DNA from: Flammula alnicola
Taxonomy: Eukaryota > Basidiomycota > Agaricomycetes > Agaricales > Strophariaceae
NCBI GenBank assembly: GCA_015499995.1
Contig: JADNRV010000253.1
Coordinates: 1 to 64,000 of the forward strand
Direction of reading: 5' to 3'
Length of the DNA: 64,000 nt
Shown here: in pieces, positions 23,978-35,951 of the stretch
Numbering within the stretch: position 1 is the stretch's first letter
How the letters are laid out: every line of letters starts with the position of its first letter
The notes under the pieces: generated by a model
Told to the model about the DNA's origin: nothing
The model's database searches: none
Seen by the model: only the letters and a program-made list of their open reading frames with translations
Made by a program: the position numbers and the translations under genes

Positions 23978-26483
23978 TCATCTTCTTTGTGTCTTTCCTG
24001 CCTTGCGTTTTCCAGCGAACAGATGCTTGGGCTGTAAAGAGGCGTCAATGGTTTGACAAGTCTGGCAGAGTACAAGCAAAAGCTTACCATTTTGACTTTG
24101 ATCGCACGATCGGACTCTCCAGCCTTGGCCAACATGTTGCGCGGACGTTGAGCAAGATTCCGTAGTTGGTTGGCTTTGTCGTATTGCTAAAAAGAGAAAA
24201 AAATCCATCATTTTATGCACTGCCCATCATAAAGAACACACTACTCACCTCTTCGTTGCGCATGCCTGCCATTTGCCGATTCGTTCTGGGGATCTTCCTG
24301 TTGATGACGCCTCCCGAGTTGGTCTTGACACGCTTCTTGGGTGCCTCCTCAGCGCCGTCCACATCCATCCAGCTCTCTTCGCCCTGCTCGGAGTCGCCGT
24401 CGGCATCGTCCATCTCCTCGTCCTCATCCTCGTCCTCGCGCTTCCGCTTCGCCCCCTGGAGCTTGGCGATCATCTCCGCGCGTTCCTGGATCCGACTGGG
24501 GTCCAGACCGGCTTTTGTGAGCTCTGCCGTCAGCTCTGTGATCGTCCGCAGACCAGCCGTCCGTGGGAGACGGGCTTGGTTCTTCTTGGACTTTTTGATG
24601 CTCTGCGATTTGATTTTGTGGGATAACGCGACGGAGGCGTCTTGGGCTTCGCGCTCGTCGTCCGAGTCGAACTAGAAAGGAGGAGAGGGTTAGTGAATAT
24701 GTTGTGCTGTGCTGTGTGACGTGCAGGGGACGTACCATGTCCGAGTCGCTCTCGTAGAACCCTTCGGCTTGTAACTTCTCCTCTTCACGCTCGAGGGCCT
24801 CGAGTTTCTCTGCAATATCGGGGTCGATGAAGTCGGCGATGTTCTTGCCGTCCATAATTTCGGGCATGATATCCTCCTTCCAGTCAGGGTTGGCAAGAAG
24901 GTAATCCTCTGTTGATTTTTTTTTAAATGGTTAATAAGCAAGGAGAAGGAGATAAACGAGAAAACAGACCTTTCATGTTGATGCTGTAGACACCAGGGCC
25001 GCCTTCTTCCAGTTCGATATCGCGTTTCAGTTTCCTGCGCTCGGGATCGTTCTTGTCGTATTTCTTCCTCTCCTTCACAGCTTCAGGGATACACGGCGCT
25101 CGCACGACCTCATCACGAGGCTTGGGTTGGGAAACGTGGATGCGGTTGATGATGGAGTTGATCTTGCTGCCCTTCATCTTGTTGTCGACACGGTGGGCCA
25201 GGAGCGCATCGCAAGCCTTGTTCTTGACTTCCATCACGCCTTCCTCGGAGTAGCACGAGACTTGGACGTGTTGCACGTCCTCTTGGTCGATGATTTCTTG
25301 GACGAGGGCTCGAATGTCGGGATGGAGGTCTTCCAGACGCATAACGTCGATCTTGTTGATGACCAGAAGAGTCGGCTTTCCGGCGAAGAGGGGTTTGATG
25401 GAGTGGAATAATTTACACTAAAAAGGATGAAAATGGCTGATTAAACAAAAATGTTGAAGGTCAGGAAACGAAAGGTAACTGACCTGAGCTTCTACTGAAT
25501 AGCCACACTGCTCGCTGAGATCCATAAAATACAATATACAACTTTTCAAGTGAGCCATGGCGGTGATGCTCTGCATCTCGATCGTGTTCATGTCCTCGAG
25601 AGGATGGTCCAAGATACCGGGGGTATCGATCACCTGCCAGCGCAGGTACTTGTAATCCAGATGGCCGACGAAGAGCGATTTGGTCGTGAAGGCGTACGGC
25701 TGGACATCGACGTCCGCGCGGGTCACTTTGTTGATGAAGGACGACTTGCCGACGTTGGGGTAGCCGCAGATGAGGAGCGTGCGTGTGTTGGGGTCGATGT
25801 TGGGCAGACGGGAGATATGTTGTCGGACTTGCTCGAGGTAAGCCAAGGGGTCTTTTTGGCGTCTCATGATCGTAGCCATACTGTAAGCAACAAAAAAGAG
25901 TTTATTTTAGAGGCAAAAAGCGAGGTTGAGGGCTTCAAGTAGCGACGCACCGACCAAGAGCAGCTTTCTTCAGCTGCTTGCATCGGTAAAGACTATCACC
26001 GAATTTGAGCAAACGGACATAATCCTTGGCAACGTGGTCGATCAAATGGCGGGCGGTGCGAAGCTGGCCGAGGGCGAGCTTGTAGTGGTTTTTGTCGTAA
26101 AGCACGTTCATCAACGAAGATAAGAACGGGTGAAGGTCCTATACGAGTTTTTTAAAATATGTTAGGCACATCTACTGACCAGAACCTCATTAAAGACCAA
26201 AAACATACGTCAAGCATAGGGAATTCAGTCAAGATAGCACCAAGTTTCTCATCGAACGCATCCTGGGCAAACTTCACTTTGCGCATGTAGAAATTCCTGA
26301 TCCGACTGATTTTGAAGTTTTTGTGGATAACCTGGGCTTCTGCATTAATCCCTGAATGCAACTCCTGAGACGTAGTGAGAAACGCACTGTGGGTGTCTTT
26401 CGCTGTGTCTTGGACAGCACGATATCCAAGAAATCGGCCGCGGTGGGCACCGGTGCAATGGCCTTGAGGCCGCTCGTCGACAT
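23978..26483 (-). CDS. NOG1: Nucleolar GTP-binding protein NOG1 (60S ribosome biogenesis)
   Basis: GTPase required for pre-60S maturation in nucleolus and nucleoplasm. I resolve nine exons on the minus strand: 26388-26483, 26209-26331, 25951-26138, 25484-25880, 24970-25417, 24736-24908, 24249-24671, 24088-24186, 23978-24031. The sum is 2001 nt, 666 residues, in frame throughout, close to the usual family length (about 650). Family landmarks in order: [13 protein letters not shown] with [40 protein letters not shown]1 [14 protein letters not shown]2 region [10 protein letters not shown]3 [22 protein letters not shown]4 NKID; the NOGCT region [17 protein letters not shown]; and a C-terminal basic tail ending [16 protein letters not shown]. 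An acidic stretch ([10 protein letters not shown]) precedes the tail. All G motifs look functional. Orthology is clear from sequence alone. Confidence 0.97.
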
Positions 26484-28862
26484 TGCGGAGGGTAGGGGAG
26501 AATCGACGATGAGGTTAAAAGGTTTTGAAGACCCAGAGATCCTGGGTTAGATGGTCGTTCAAGCACCTCGAGGAGAGAAAAATAAATAAATTCTCACGAT
26601 ACACGTGCTTACTCATGTACATAGATAAGTATAAAATATAATTATTAATATCATCTAAGCATCCTCATTTGAAACACAGATAATAATTCGTTTATTTACT
26701 CTCTTCTCTTCGAACCATCACCTCAAACTTTAGAAGCAGCTTCCAGCTCGAGCTCTCAGGTTGCGCGTCAAGGAATACTTAGGCGAGTACATCTGTATAT
26801 TCCAGTACTAATTAAAATGCCTTCTGACACTGACAAGGGTTCAGGTTGTTGCGTTAAAAGTTCCCCCGATTTACTTACGCCCTTGGGCCTTGACGGTGGC
26901 ACTGTCCTCTGTCGGCGGTACTTTCCGATTCATTTCATGGACGATGGCAGGATCTGGCAAGATTGGAAGCCGCTGAACCGCTAAAATGACGACAATCTTT
27001 TCGTCTCAGAGCTTGTCTGACTTTGCTGATCTGCTGGGGAAGCTCCAGGGCAAGAGGCATCCGTGCGATGATATCTATCACCCAGGTTCTCTTTCACTGA
27101 ACCTGGCAGGATATTCGTCCTCTTTGGACTCACAGTTCTCCTCTTTATCTGACTTTCTCTCGGTCTCTCGGTCTCAGCCATCTACGCACACCCGCGAGTG
27201 GCTCGACCCGCCTTCTGAAGGGCCTGCCGAGTTCATGGGCATGATCAAGCCCTTCGTTGACCATCCTTTTACGCGCCAACCATTCATTTTATGGAGGTCG
27301 CTTTCTTGTGGTCGTCATGATCGATTGTTGCACATGAACTCGAGCCAAGGCCCTGATGTTTAGTCGCGCTTCGATATACATAAATGTCGCCTTGGAGCTC
27401 AACGAAAACGCTGGAACTACTTAAAACGACTGCATCAAGTAGCGATATATATGGGACATGACGTATTTTTGGACGGACAGATTGTATTCTGCCTTGGCTT
27501 TGGCTATCTCTGATCATGTACGGTTTTTATCATAAAATTGGCATCTAGCCCTTTGAAAAGATCACCAGACGCCTGACGACCACGACTACGGAACAGCACG
27601 GGTAGTACGCCTCTGCAGGGTTTTAATTTCGATATTATTATCTTCGAACAATTCTAGAATCGGCCCGGTTCCAGCTGGACGATGGGGTGAATAAACCATC
27701 CGTATGTCGAGAGTGGAGACCACTTATGCTGTGTGCCTCGTCCGAGCACGCCCTTTAACCTATGTTGGAAATAACCGCATTGGACGAGCTGTAATGATAT
27801 TGCCATTTTTAAGACGTTGGACACTAATTTGTCTCCAAACTGGCTGAATCCAGTCCACCTCGCTCTGAATCAACGCTCCGCAAGCTGGCGCGGCTGGCTG
27901 ATGACTACCCTTGCTAAACATCGAGCAGGCCTTTCATTCGAATTTTTTGACGTTAGAATCTTGGGGGTAATCCTTTCCGAGTCTACTCATCAATGAGGAA
28001 ATGTGCCTGGCGGCCGTCTTATGTCTTAGCCACATTGTTCATGAATTCACCTCCATTCGGGGTCCCAATGCAAGTCTTTTACCCGGGCCCATTGTCCTCT
28101 CCATGGACCTGGGTGCGATAGCGATATTTATTCAGGGATTACAATTTCGTCTTTCGAAGCGTGACTTTAACCAGATGACCAAGAGTTCTCTCCCATTTTT
28201 GAATTCGGAGGAGCATCAAGAAACGCAATCATCTTCGAGCGGTTCCCTTCCTTCACATATAAGACGATATAGATAGAGGTCATGAGAAGATTGTAGCTGG
28301 TAAGAATCCTTCTCGTTCACAAGCCTCTGAGATTATACATATACGAATGCGTCTCATCGGAGTTGGTATAGTGTTCTATTCTTTGCATCCCCACACTATG
28401 ACAAACGCCCTGCCCCGCATCACGCTAATCGCGACACTGCTTCTCGTCGAATAAGTATTATTCTTCAGCTGCGATCTTCGACGCTGCAGATAGCTAGCTC
28501 CTTTTACTATGGCTCCTCAGTTTATCTCCCTTATTCGGTGGTCTCTTGCGAACCGGACCAGATAGCCGGAGCGTCTACAACCTCATGTTCGCCATATGAG
28601 AGCATGATCGATGATCGATCAATCACCGAGCCTTGAGCACGCCGCACGACCATGGATCGATATACCTGCATCCAATAATTCTTTCCCTATCTCTGCTTAT
28701 GTTCATGACCATTATCCAGGCCCGGTCTCGCACCACCTCTTAATACCCTCGCACGGTACAGTACCCTACACCTGTAATCGCTAATTAGCTAAACTGATCC
28801 CTTATCGCTCTTTTTCAGACACTTACGACTTTTCAAAAATCGTTTCCACCCTGTTCTTTCTT
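26484..28862. other. Intergenic 2.4 kb, no supported gene
   Basis: One plus-strand ORF of 125 codons (26986-27363, MTTIFSSQSLSDFADLLG...) is the longest, but it has no recognisable domain and low-complexity Ser runs, so I do not call it a gene. The region holds the NOG1 promoter on the left and the F-box promoter on the right. Confidence 0.45.
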
Positions 28863-30221
28863 ATGGATGTGGCAGAGCACCCTCCCGCACGACTCCCCCA
28901 GGAGCTGGTGGACCATATCATCGACCACTTGCACGATGACCCCCTGACGCTCAAGAGCTGTGCAAGCGTGTGCCATGCGTGGCTACCGACCAGCCGCCTC
29001 CACCTCTTCGCCAAAATCTGTCTCAAGGCCACCTCGCCGCACAACGGTCCAGCAGTCCCCCAAGAGCGCTGCAAACGCCTCCACGCCCTCCTCGTGCGCT
29101 CGCCCGAGATCATCCCCAACATCCGCGAACTCGAGATCTGCGAGGGATCGCCTCTCCACCACCACTATCCGGACGTCCAGAGCTCGACGACATGGGTCAC
29201 CACGGAGCGCACCCTGACCGCCCTATTCAAGATGCTCACCCACGTGAAGCGCTTCGATTTTTCTGCAACGTCGACCCTGTACTGGACCTTGCTGCCCCCC
29301 ACGTTCCAAACCGCGCTATGCACCCTGCTCTCCCGCCCCTCTCTCACCTACGTCCTCCTCCATTCGTGGATGTTCCCCAACTTCGCATCGTTAACGTGGA
29401 TGTTATCGCACTGTCAGAACCTGCGAGCCTTCGCCCTCTCCTCGACTAACATCAGCAACGACAGCGGGCCGGATCCTGATCACGCGCGTGTCGATGTGCC
29501 TGAAGATAAAGAAGAAGGCGAGATAGTGCACACCACGCCGCTCGAAGTCTTGACGCTCGACTTTGTTACGTTCGGATACCTCGAATACTGGCTTCTGGGC
29601 CACCGCTCGCTCGTGGACATCAGATCGCTGCGAGAGCTACGCGTGGCGCACTTCCACGACGCGGGAGTTATCGACAAGCTCTTGCTCGCCGTCGGCGGAT
29701 CCCTGGAACACTTCCATCTCAAGCCCGGCTCGTGGAATGGTAAATCCTGCCCTTGATTGATTATCCCCAGCGCTGTGCTTGATCACTCACGACTTCTTCA
29801 TAACCCCCTCTTATAACTTCTAGTCCACGCCTTCAACCTGTCGCACAATCCCGGCCTGCGGTCTATTCGCCTCACGCTTGACGATCCCGAGACAGCCATG
29901 ATTTGGGCGACGACGCTTCTTTCCAGCATCACGGAAGGCAATACAGCGCTGGAAAGCGTCGGTCTGGAGTTCTATGCGGATCCTAAGAAGATAAACGGAT
30001 GGAGTGACCTCGATGCGCTGTTCATGCGGCCGAAGCTTTCGTCTTTGAAGCAGGTCGAGATCGGGTTGTTCGCGATTCCAACCCACGCTGATTTCATCAC
30101 CGTGAAGGAAGAGATGTGCGGGCTGGGTAATAGGGGCACCGTGCGCTGGTACCAACTCGGCATCAAGAGTCAACGCTCCAGCCGCCAGCTAACGCCTAGG
30201 ATAAGTCGGTACGAGTCTTGA
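28863..30221 (+). CDS. F-box protein (LRR-like C-terminus)
   Basis: Two exons, 28863-29739 and 29824-30221, joined at AATG/GTAAAT...TTCTAG/TCCACG. The total is 1275 nt, 424 residues, in frame. An N-terminal F-box-like helix set occupies about residues 9-50 (LPQELVDHIIDHLHDDPLTL, CASVCHAWLP), then irregular Leu-rich repeats to the end (LEVLTLDFVTFGYLEYW, LRSIRLTLDDPE). Such proteins act as substrate adaptors of SCF ubiquitin ligases by binding Skp1 through the F-box; the target is unknown. It belongs to a large, fast-diversifying family in Agaricomycetes. No frame damage, in contrast to the F-box genes at 34-40 kb. Confidence 0.85.
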
Positions 30222-30590
30222 GGAGAGTAGAGGAATCCGATCTTGCTTCCACATCGAGTCGATCTTTTTTTTTTTTGGTCGCGATTGGTAGGTCTCGGAT
30301 CGAGCAGACATTCGAACAAGGTATGGTCGTACATTAGAAATTCATACATACATGAACAACGTCCGTCATGCGAGCCGACTTCGGCGATATGCTTTCTCAT
30401 AATTGCTTCTCCTACTATATACCCCCCACAACACCGTCGTATTTTAGTCATTTGTCGCTTTTAAAGCCCATGCATCCGTTTATGCTACTCACCAATTGAT
30501 ATGATGCTTTGCGTTGCGCTTATATCCTATAGTAGTTCACGATTCATAGATAAAGATACCTTAGTCAGTACGGCTTAAGATTGCAATAGG
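30222..30590. other. Convergent 3' flanks of F-box and G-alpha-like genes
   Basis: T-rich run near 30270 and no coding signal. It probably holds 3' UTRs. Confidence 0.4.
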
Positions 30591-32713
30591 AGGACGTTAT
30601 ACCAGCATGGAAGTGAAGTGCTGGCAAGGAGCAATTATGTTAGCGCCTCTATAACTCGTTGATAAGAAAAAGACGAAGACTTACAATGTAAAGGTGTCGA
30701 TTAGACACATCCCTTTTTCGATGAGCTTGCAGGAAGTGTGACCGGAAATAATCCGACACAGTCTCAAAGTTATTAGGCCGAGATCCAAAACTCGTAATGC
30801 TAGAAAAATGGAGATGCGATGTGCATAATTAACCTCATCAATATGTTTTTCCGATCATGTCATGCAATTACGCACTACTTTCGGACCAGAGTCCCAGAAT
30901 CCAGTTTCTCTCTCAATATGTCCATCTAAAAATACCGATAAACCCGGACGTGAGTACGACGTTGTGTTCACGCTTCAAAAAGTAGGCGAGAAACGACTAA
31001 CCTTATTGAGAAGGAGCACAAGATGCGCATTTTTAAGCAGCTCGTTGGAGCAGATGTGTCCAAATAATTGCAGCGAGTCATCAATTCGGTTGGTCTTGGG
31101 ATCTTCTTCAAGGTACTGATGCGTTTATATGAGATCAACATAAGAATAGGACCATCAGCAAGAGATTTTAACGGGTCAACGATGTGATATAAATGAAGAC
31201 ATACTTGGTCAAATGCGCTTAACGGTGCTAACGTCGAGTCTTGTCAGCAATTTTCTGATGAGACCAAGAGCTGGCAGATATACCTAAGAATATAATGGCA
31301 GTAGCTGGAGAGATATATCAGTTCTTAAGTGCGTGTGCGCATTTCCGAGATTACATGACATAGCATGACATAGTTGGAGACGTACCATCATCGAAATACG
31401 GTATCCATGCATGTCGCTTAGGGGAAAATGTGAGCTATTTTTAGATTTATCAGCTGGAGCATACCTGTCCACGCTGCGAGGAAAGAGATATTTATCAGCA
31501 CAAAGGACGTGATGCGGCAAGGACGATGTCTTACTGCTCCGCCGACGTCGTAAAGTGTCCACGTATACGACTTGGCTGCCATGTTCATAGGGAACGAGTG
31601 CTGCATAACTCCAAGCGTCCGTAGTCGAACGTGCAGGATATCATCTAAATCAACCTTCGACGATCAGGAAGACGAGTCGCATAATCTATTTCCAAAACAG
31701 ACCATTCGTAGGACTGTATTCCGGCTCCGCTATTCTTTGTATGTGCCGTAGGAAGCTGAGAGTACGCCGTCAAAACAATGTCAAAAAGGTGTTCGCGAAT
31801 GATGAATAGAGAAAAAAAAAATCACGCACTATGAGGCAGAATCGTCCAAGCGAATTTTCCGATGCCGGATATAGAACTTGACTGCTTCGTGCATCCATAA
31901 TGTATCAATGTCATCCACGGCGACAGTCATGGTACGCGCGACCATCGTCGTGGTCTCACGAGTGCGATTCGCCACCTCGGCCTTTTTGGCATCTGACCCA
32001 GCGGCCCATGACGGGGCAGTGAGAGCCTGCCAACCCGAACGAACGAATGCCTCGCTGCGTCCACCTATGATCGAAACACCCCCACTGAGCTCTGAAGCGA
32101 GCGTGTTTTCTAGTGCAAGAGCGGCAGCAACCTGACTCGAAGCGCAGAAAGCTCTGTTGGACTTCAATTGAGGATAGGGGCTCATTGGGATGCGCAGCGA
32201 GGTCTCGTGTTCCAGTTCGGCGAAAATCATGCGCACGGCTTTGATGACGTTGGAATAGACGACGGGCACCCATGAAAGGCGCTCAACGTCCAGCGATCTT
32301 GAAGCATAGAAAGCTGGAACTGCTTCTGCAGTGTCGACTTTCCTGAAAAGGGCCAAAAATGTGAGCTTATACGCTCTTTCTTCATTCGTGTTGGAAATTC
32401 TCACCTGATTCCGCTTGGCCCAGGAGCATGACTGGTTTGGCATTAACTATCTGCAAGATTTGGTATCTCAGTACCCACCTTTCACCTCATTCTTTCGCGC
32501 TTCCTTTTTCCGCGCAGATTCTTTCTGGTATATCAGTTCAGTAAGTGATACACGAGGAATTGGCTTGCCGCGTACCTTGATCTCCTCGTCAATCTTCCCA
32601 CTGACCTTTGCTGCCTCTTGTCGTGACATAGGCACGCCAGATTCCCGCGCTAAACGGCGATGACTATGCGAGGAGGAGGAAGGCGGTCTCTTGGAGTTCA
32701 CCGTGGCTGCCAT
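30591..32713 (-). pseudogene. Atypical G-protein alpha subunit, intron-rich, frame broken after the P-loop
   Basis: Starts at ATG 32713; exon 1 (32576-32713) ends KIDEEIK/. Small exons follow: KESARKKEARKNEVK; AKPVMLLGQAESG; GKSTLQKQFQL (P-loop GQAESGKST complete across the intron); SLDVERLSWVPVVYSNVIK through the helical domain; HVRLRTLGVMQHSF (switch I); YDVGGA; a 9-nt exon RGQ (31465-31473); RHAWIPYFDD; ATAIIFL; APLSAFDQ; EEDPKTNRIDDSLQLF with LLLNK; MDILREKLDSGTL; TSFGSRPNNFETV; then HFTSMLV and a stop. The switch II residue normally supplying the catalytic Gln is Ala (DVGGA instead of DVGGQ), as far as I know shared by many atypical basidiomycete G-alphas. Two defects: the frame shifts by one base at 32310-32312, and the C-terminus diverges after HFTS, losing the last roughly 20 residues that normally contact receptors. 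It is a pseudogene unless the shift is a consensus error. Confidence 0.78.
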
Positions 32714-34370
32714 TGGGTTTCAGATAAAGGACCTCAGGAGAACGTCCTGTTAAAAGGGATTTCTTATTCACCGAGCCGGACACGGACTTCGACGTGATCG
32801 AAGTCTATAGCATCCTCGACAGCGGTGGGGAGATTATGATGGGCATGTAGTGATGCCTTATGCAGGATAAGGCGTACGTCAAACCACCGAACCTAACGCC
32901 TCAGTCCTTCTTGTTGCTAAGTTTGGACTGTACCTGTCAAGCAATAAGGACCGAGATCAAGACAGAAATCCCATCGCATAGCCTCAAAGTTAGTTAGAAC
33001 CTAGGAGATACACGTTTTCTGGAAATTGGTTAAATTGTGCATACTTGGTTTGCGGAGTAACTGAGGAAAACCGACGAGACCGATGCCTCATGTTCAATGA
33101 ATCGTTTATTGTACTGGGAGGGGTGAGAGCAGTGGAAGGGCATGGTGGAATATCGTAATGATACCGATATAATTGATTCCGCTTGCAAATGGGCTAAAAA
33201 GGCCAGTTAGACGGTACATATATGCGCGGGGTTCCTTGCAGAAGAACTCACCTGGAAGTCAGTCTCGCTCCAACTGTGATCTCACCCAAGAAATAGAAGG
33301 TTGCGCCAATCTTCAAAGTTTAATTGCAACCTGCACGCTGAGCTAATAATCGTCGGATATTAATGACGGCGGGAATATTGGCCTCGTTGCACAATCTCCA
33401 TTCAAAACTTGTTACAACGCCTTAGATAGTTTGATATTGGATCTGTCAAGGAGATATACCTTAATTAAAGTCAATGTCAGCACTCATTAGCAACAGTAAC
33501 TCTTCAACAAATAGCTCATGGAGCATCTGCAGAGGCCGACAACTTTGGATGATGCCACATGTTGCGCATTTAGACACGCCTTTATGCTGTTGCAAGCTCA
33601 ATCGGACCGGAAGAAATTCGAGCATCTGATTGTGCGTGAAGAGTCTGAAAAAGATAAGATCAATGGAAGCCTGCCCTGAAAGTCGGCAAAGAGGTACTTT
33701 ACCAGCTGCGCTTCCGAGTCTTCTTGTCGCAAAATAAGTGCTCGCTTTGATCATGCAAAGTGTAGCTGCACAGTCGGTGACTTGAATGGTTGAATTTTGT
33801 ATTTCATAGAAGAAAAGTTAAAGTATCGGTGTTCAAACGTTCACCATTCAACGTTCAACGTTCAACGTTCAACGTTCAGATCTTCAGAGTCCAAGAGATG
33901 AGACCAAAAAGTTAAATCGACCAGAAGATGAAAAAATGATATTCCCACGGTTTGTGATTGTTAAACTCCGCGGCGGGCAGCGGCCGGGCATCTCGGCGAA
34001 AGGCAGATGCCTCTCCTCACTACTGTATGGCTAAAGAAGATTTCAACTTAAGTATACATAGGAAAACGTCCATTAGATCAAGGCGAATTCGATACCAATT
34101 GAGTGGGAACAGGAGTTGAAATTTGAATATTGAATGCGAAAGCAAAGTTGAAAGGTATTACCGTACTTCAAGATAGAGGATATATGGGCATACGTGCAGA
34201 AAAGTTATTGTGCATATATACGCAGATACCTAGTGGGAAAGGAAAAGAGGGAATCAAAATATTGGATAATGAGACTGCGATGGCACTAGATCTTTGGTTT
34301 TTGAACGATTATAAGCATCGTCAGAAATCATCTTAGACTTCGCCCAAGTTCAATTTGTTGGCGCCGTAAA
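32714..34370. other. Intergenic with an unrecognised minus-strand ORF and a 7-bp tandem repeat
   Basis: A 97-codon ORF (33754-33461, minus, MIKASTYFATRRLG...LLLMSADIDFN) may be part of a spliced or decayed gene. A following block near 33400 reads EWRLCNEANIPAVINIRRLL. I recognise no family. At 33843-33878 the heptamer TTCAACG is repeated about four to five times. Nothing else is supported. Confidence 0.3.
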
Positions 34371-35690
34371 TCATAACATCGAATGCATCTGAAGATGAAC
34401 GAATGGCTGAAAGATATATCTACTATCAGTCGGAGAAAACGCCGGGAAGCGAGCATTGAACACACTGTGTTTCTGGTGAACATAACGAAGACACGTCTTC
34501 AAAAATCCTCCCTCGAAGGCCCAATGGACCTCCTCGAGGACCCTTTGAAGTAGTGGTTCCCATTTTTGTAGAATTCGTTGGGCTTGATCGAAGAATGCAT
34601 GCTTGTCGAGATTGTGTGAACTGAGTTTCTGCAGAGTCACATGGATATTAGAGACCTGTTGTTTGCCATGAATCGTCAACATTTAATTCGAAATTCAACA
34701 AGAGAAGATAGAAAGTACCAAGATATCTTTTGGATCTGTTACCTCGTAGTTTTCTATTTCCATTAGTAGCCCCCGCACTCTTCTTGATGCATTAATGTCC
34801 TTCAGTTTTGGACGACTGACCCGCCAGTAATGCAGTTCTGGAAACTCCACGATCAATCTGCGATTAAGGGCATCCAGTTCAACAGACGTGGCTGTCGAGA
34901 CCCACGGCTCAAAAAATCTTTGCTGTAAAACAGGAAACCAAACCCATATATTATCTAGTAGTTGCACTGACCGACAACTGGTGTTGCTGTAAACGCGCAG
35001 ACATTTCAATTGTCGGAGCTCGCCTAGTAGATAGAATTCGTTTGCTCTCTGCTCCGGGTCATACCCCAGCTCACAGCGAGAAGAGGCCAAATGATTGCTG
35101 GCGCGGCCGGTCTCCATGTTGACAATGGTCGCCAAAAGGAAAGCGACAATTTTGCAGGAGAGGTACAAGAGGTCGATCCTCTTCGACCGAGGCAAGCGCA
35201 GATATCTCAGTATGGAACGGCACCGTCGTATTTAAATCGAGAAGGCCGGGCGTCAATCTTAAAAGGGCAGTCAAGTCTCCAGGTTGAATGGACGGTGAGT
35301 GAATGAATAGTTTCTTCAGAGAGCAAGGAAGATTGGAGCGCGAAATCGTTAAGGCAAGTCCTTGTAATACATTTCCTCGGTGAGACTGGAGACGGATTTC
35401 CTCGATGACAGGAAGGGTAAAAGAATCCGGAAAGTCTATCTGAGTCGAAGAATAAAGTTCAATGTCCAATCTGGTGAGAGTGAGACGGGGCAGGATTATG
35501 TATGGAATGCTGGCACAAACTTCCCGCTATATGGAGAGCCGCGAATATCTCGAGGGAAGTCGAATTGGCGAATCGGTCCACTTGGAAACGTTTCATCGTG
35601 TACGTCGCAACTTGATGACCGAGTTCAGTCCACCTTCGATCCGAGGAAATCTAGACAAGGAGACACTTTAGGATGCTGATCCAAATAACT
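34371..35690 (-). pseudogene. F-box/LRR-type gene, degraded (paralogue of 37792-39874)
   Basis: Three blocks on the minus strand. About 35690-35500 reads STSLEIFAALHIAGS then, in another frame, SIPYIILPRLTLTRLDIELY. Block 35469 to about 35150 is Leu-rich (LTALLRLTPGLLDLNTTVPF). Block 35150-34719 (NEFYLLGELRQLKCLRVYS ... IENYEVTDPKDIL) splices at ATCTTG/GTACTT to a last exon 34655-34371 (VSNIHVTLQKLSSHN ... QAQRILQKWEPLLQRVLEEV). The ending parallels the gene at 38 kb (MENFEITDVRYLY / ... RAQSLLDKWELLL), so the two are related. Frame changes near 35165 and 35500 and no intact F-box N-terminus argue for decay. These shifts need removal of one base (or addition of two), unlike the +1 repairs elsewhere in this region. 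Confidence 0.5.
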
Positions 35691-35951
35691 GTGTTAGCCT
35701 GGGCTATACTTGCCTTCAGAATGAATTCTTGTCGGTTCGTGGTGCTGCCAGGCGAGTGGTTGTGGCTTGGGCTGAAGCTGGCCGCTGATTCCTGAACGCT
35801 TGAACTGCGTGCTAAAATCGGTGGATGCGAGACGGGTGCAGACACGAACACGTGATCTAATATTGGTTGAAACTTCTCTTTCGTTTTGACTTCAAAATGT
35901 TACTCCCCTTGCTTACTCCCCTGATCCTTGTATCTTAAGTTCACTACTATA

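Noticed and set aside
26986..27363. 125-codon plus-strand ORF as a gene
   Set aside because: No domain, Ser-rich low complexity and no splice-supported extension; length is compatible with chance.
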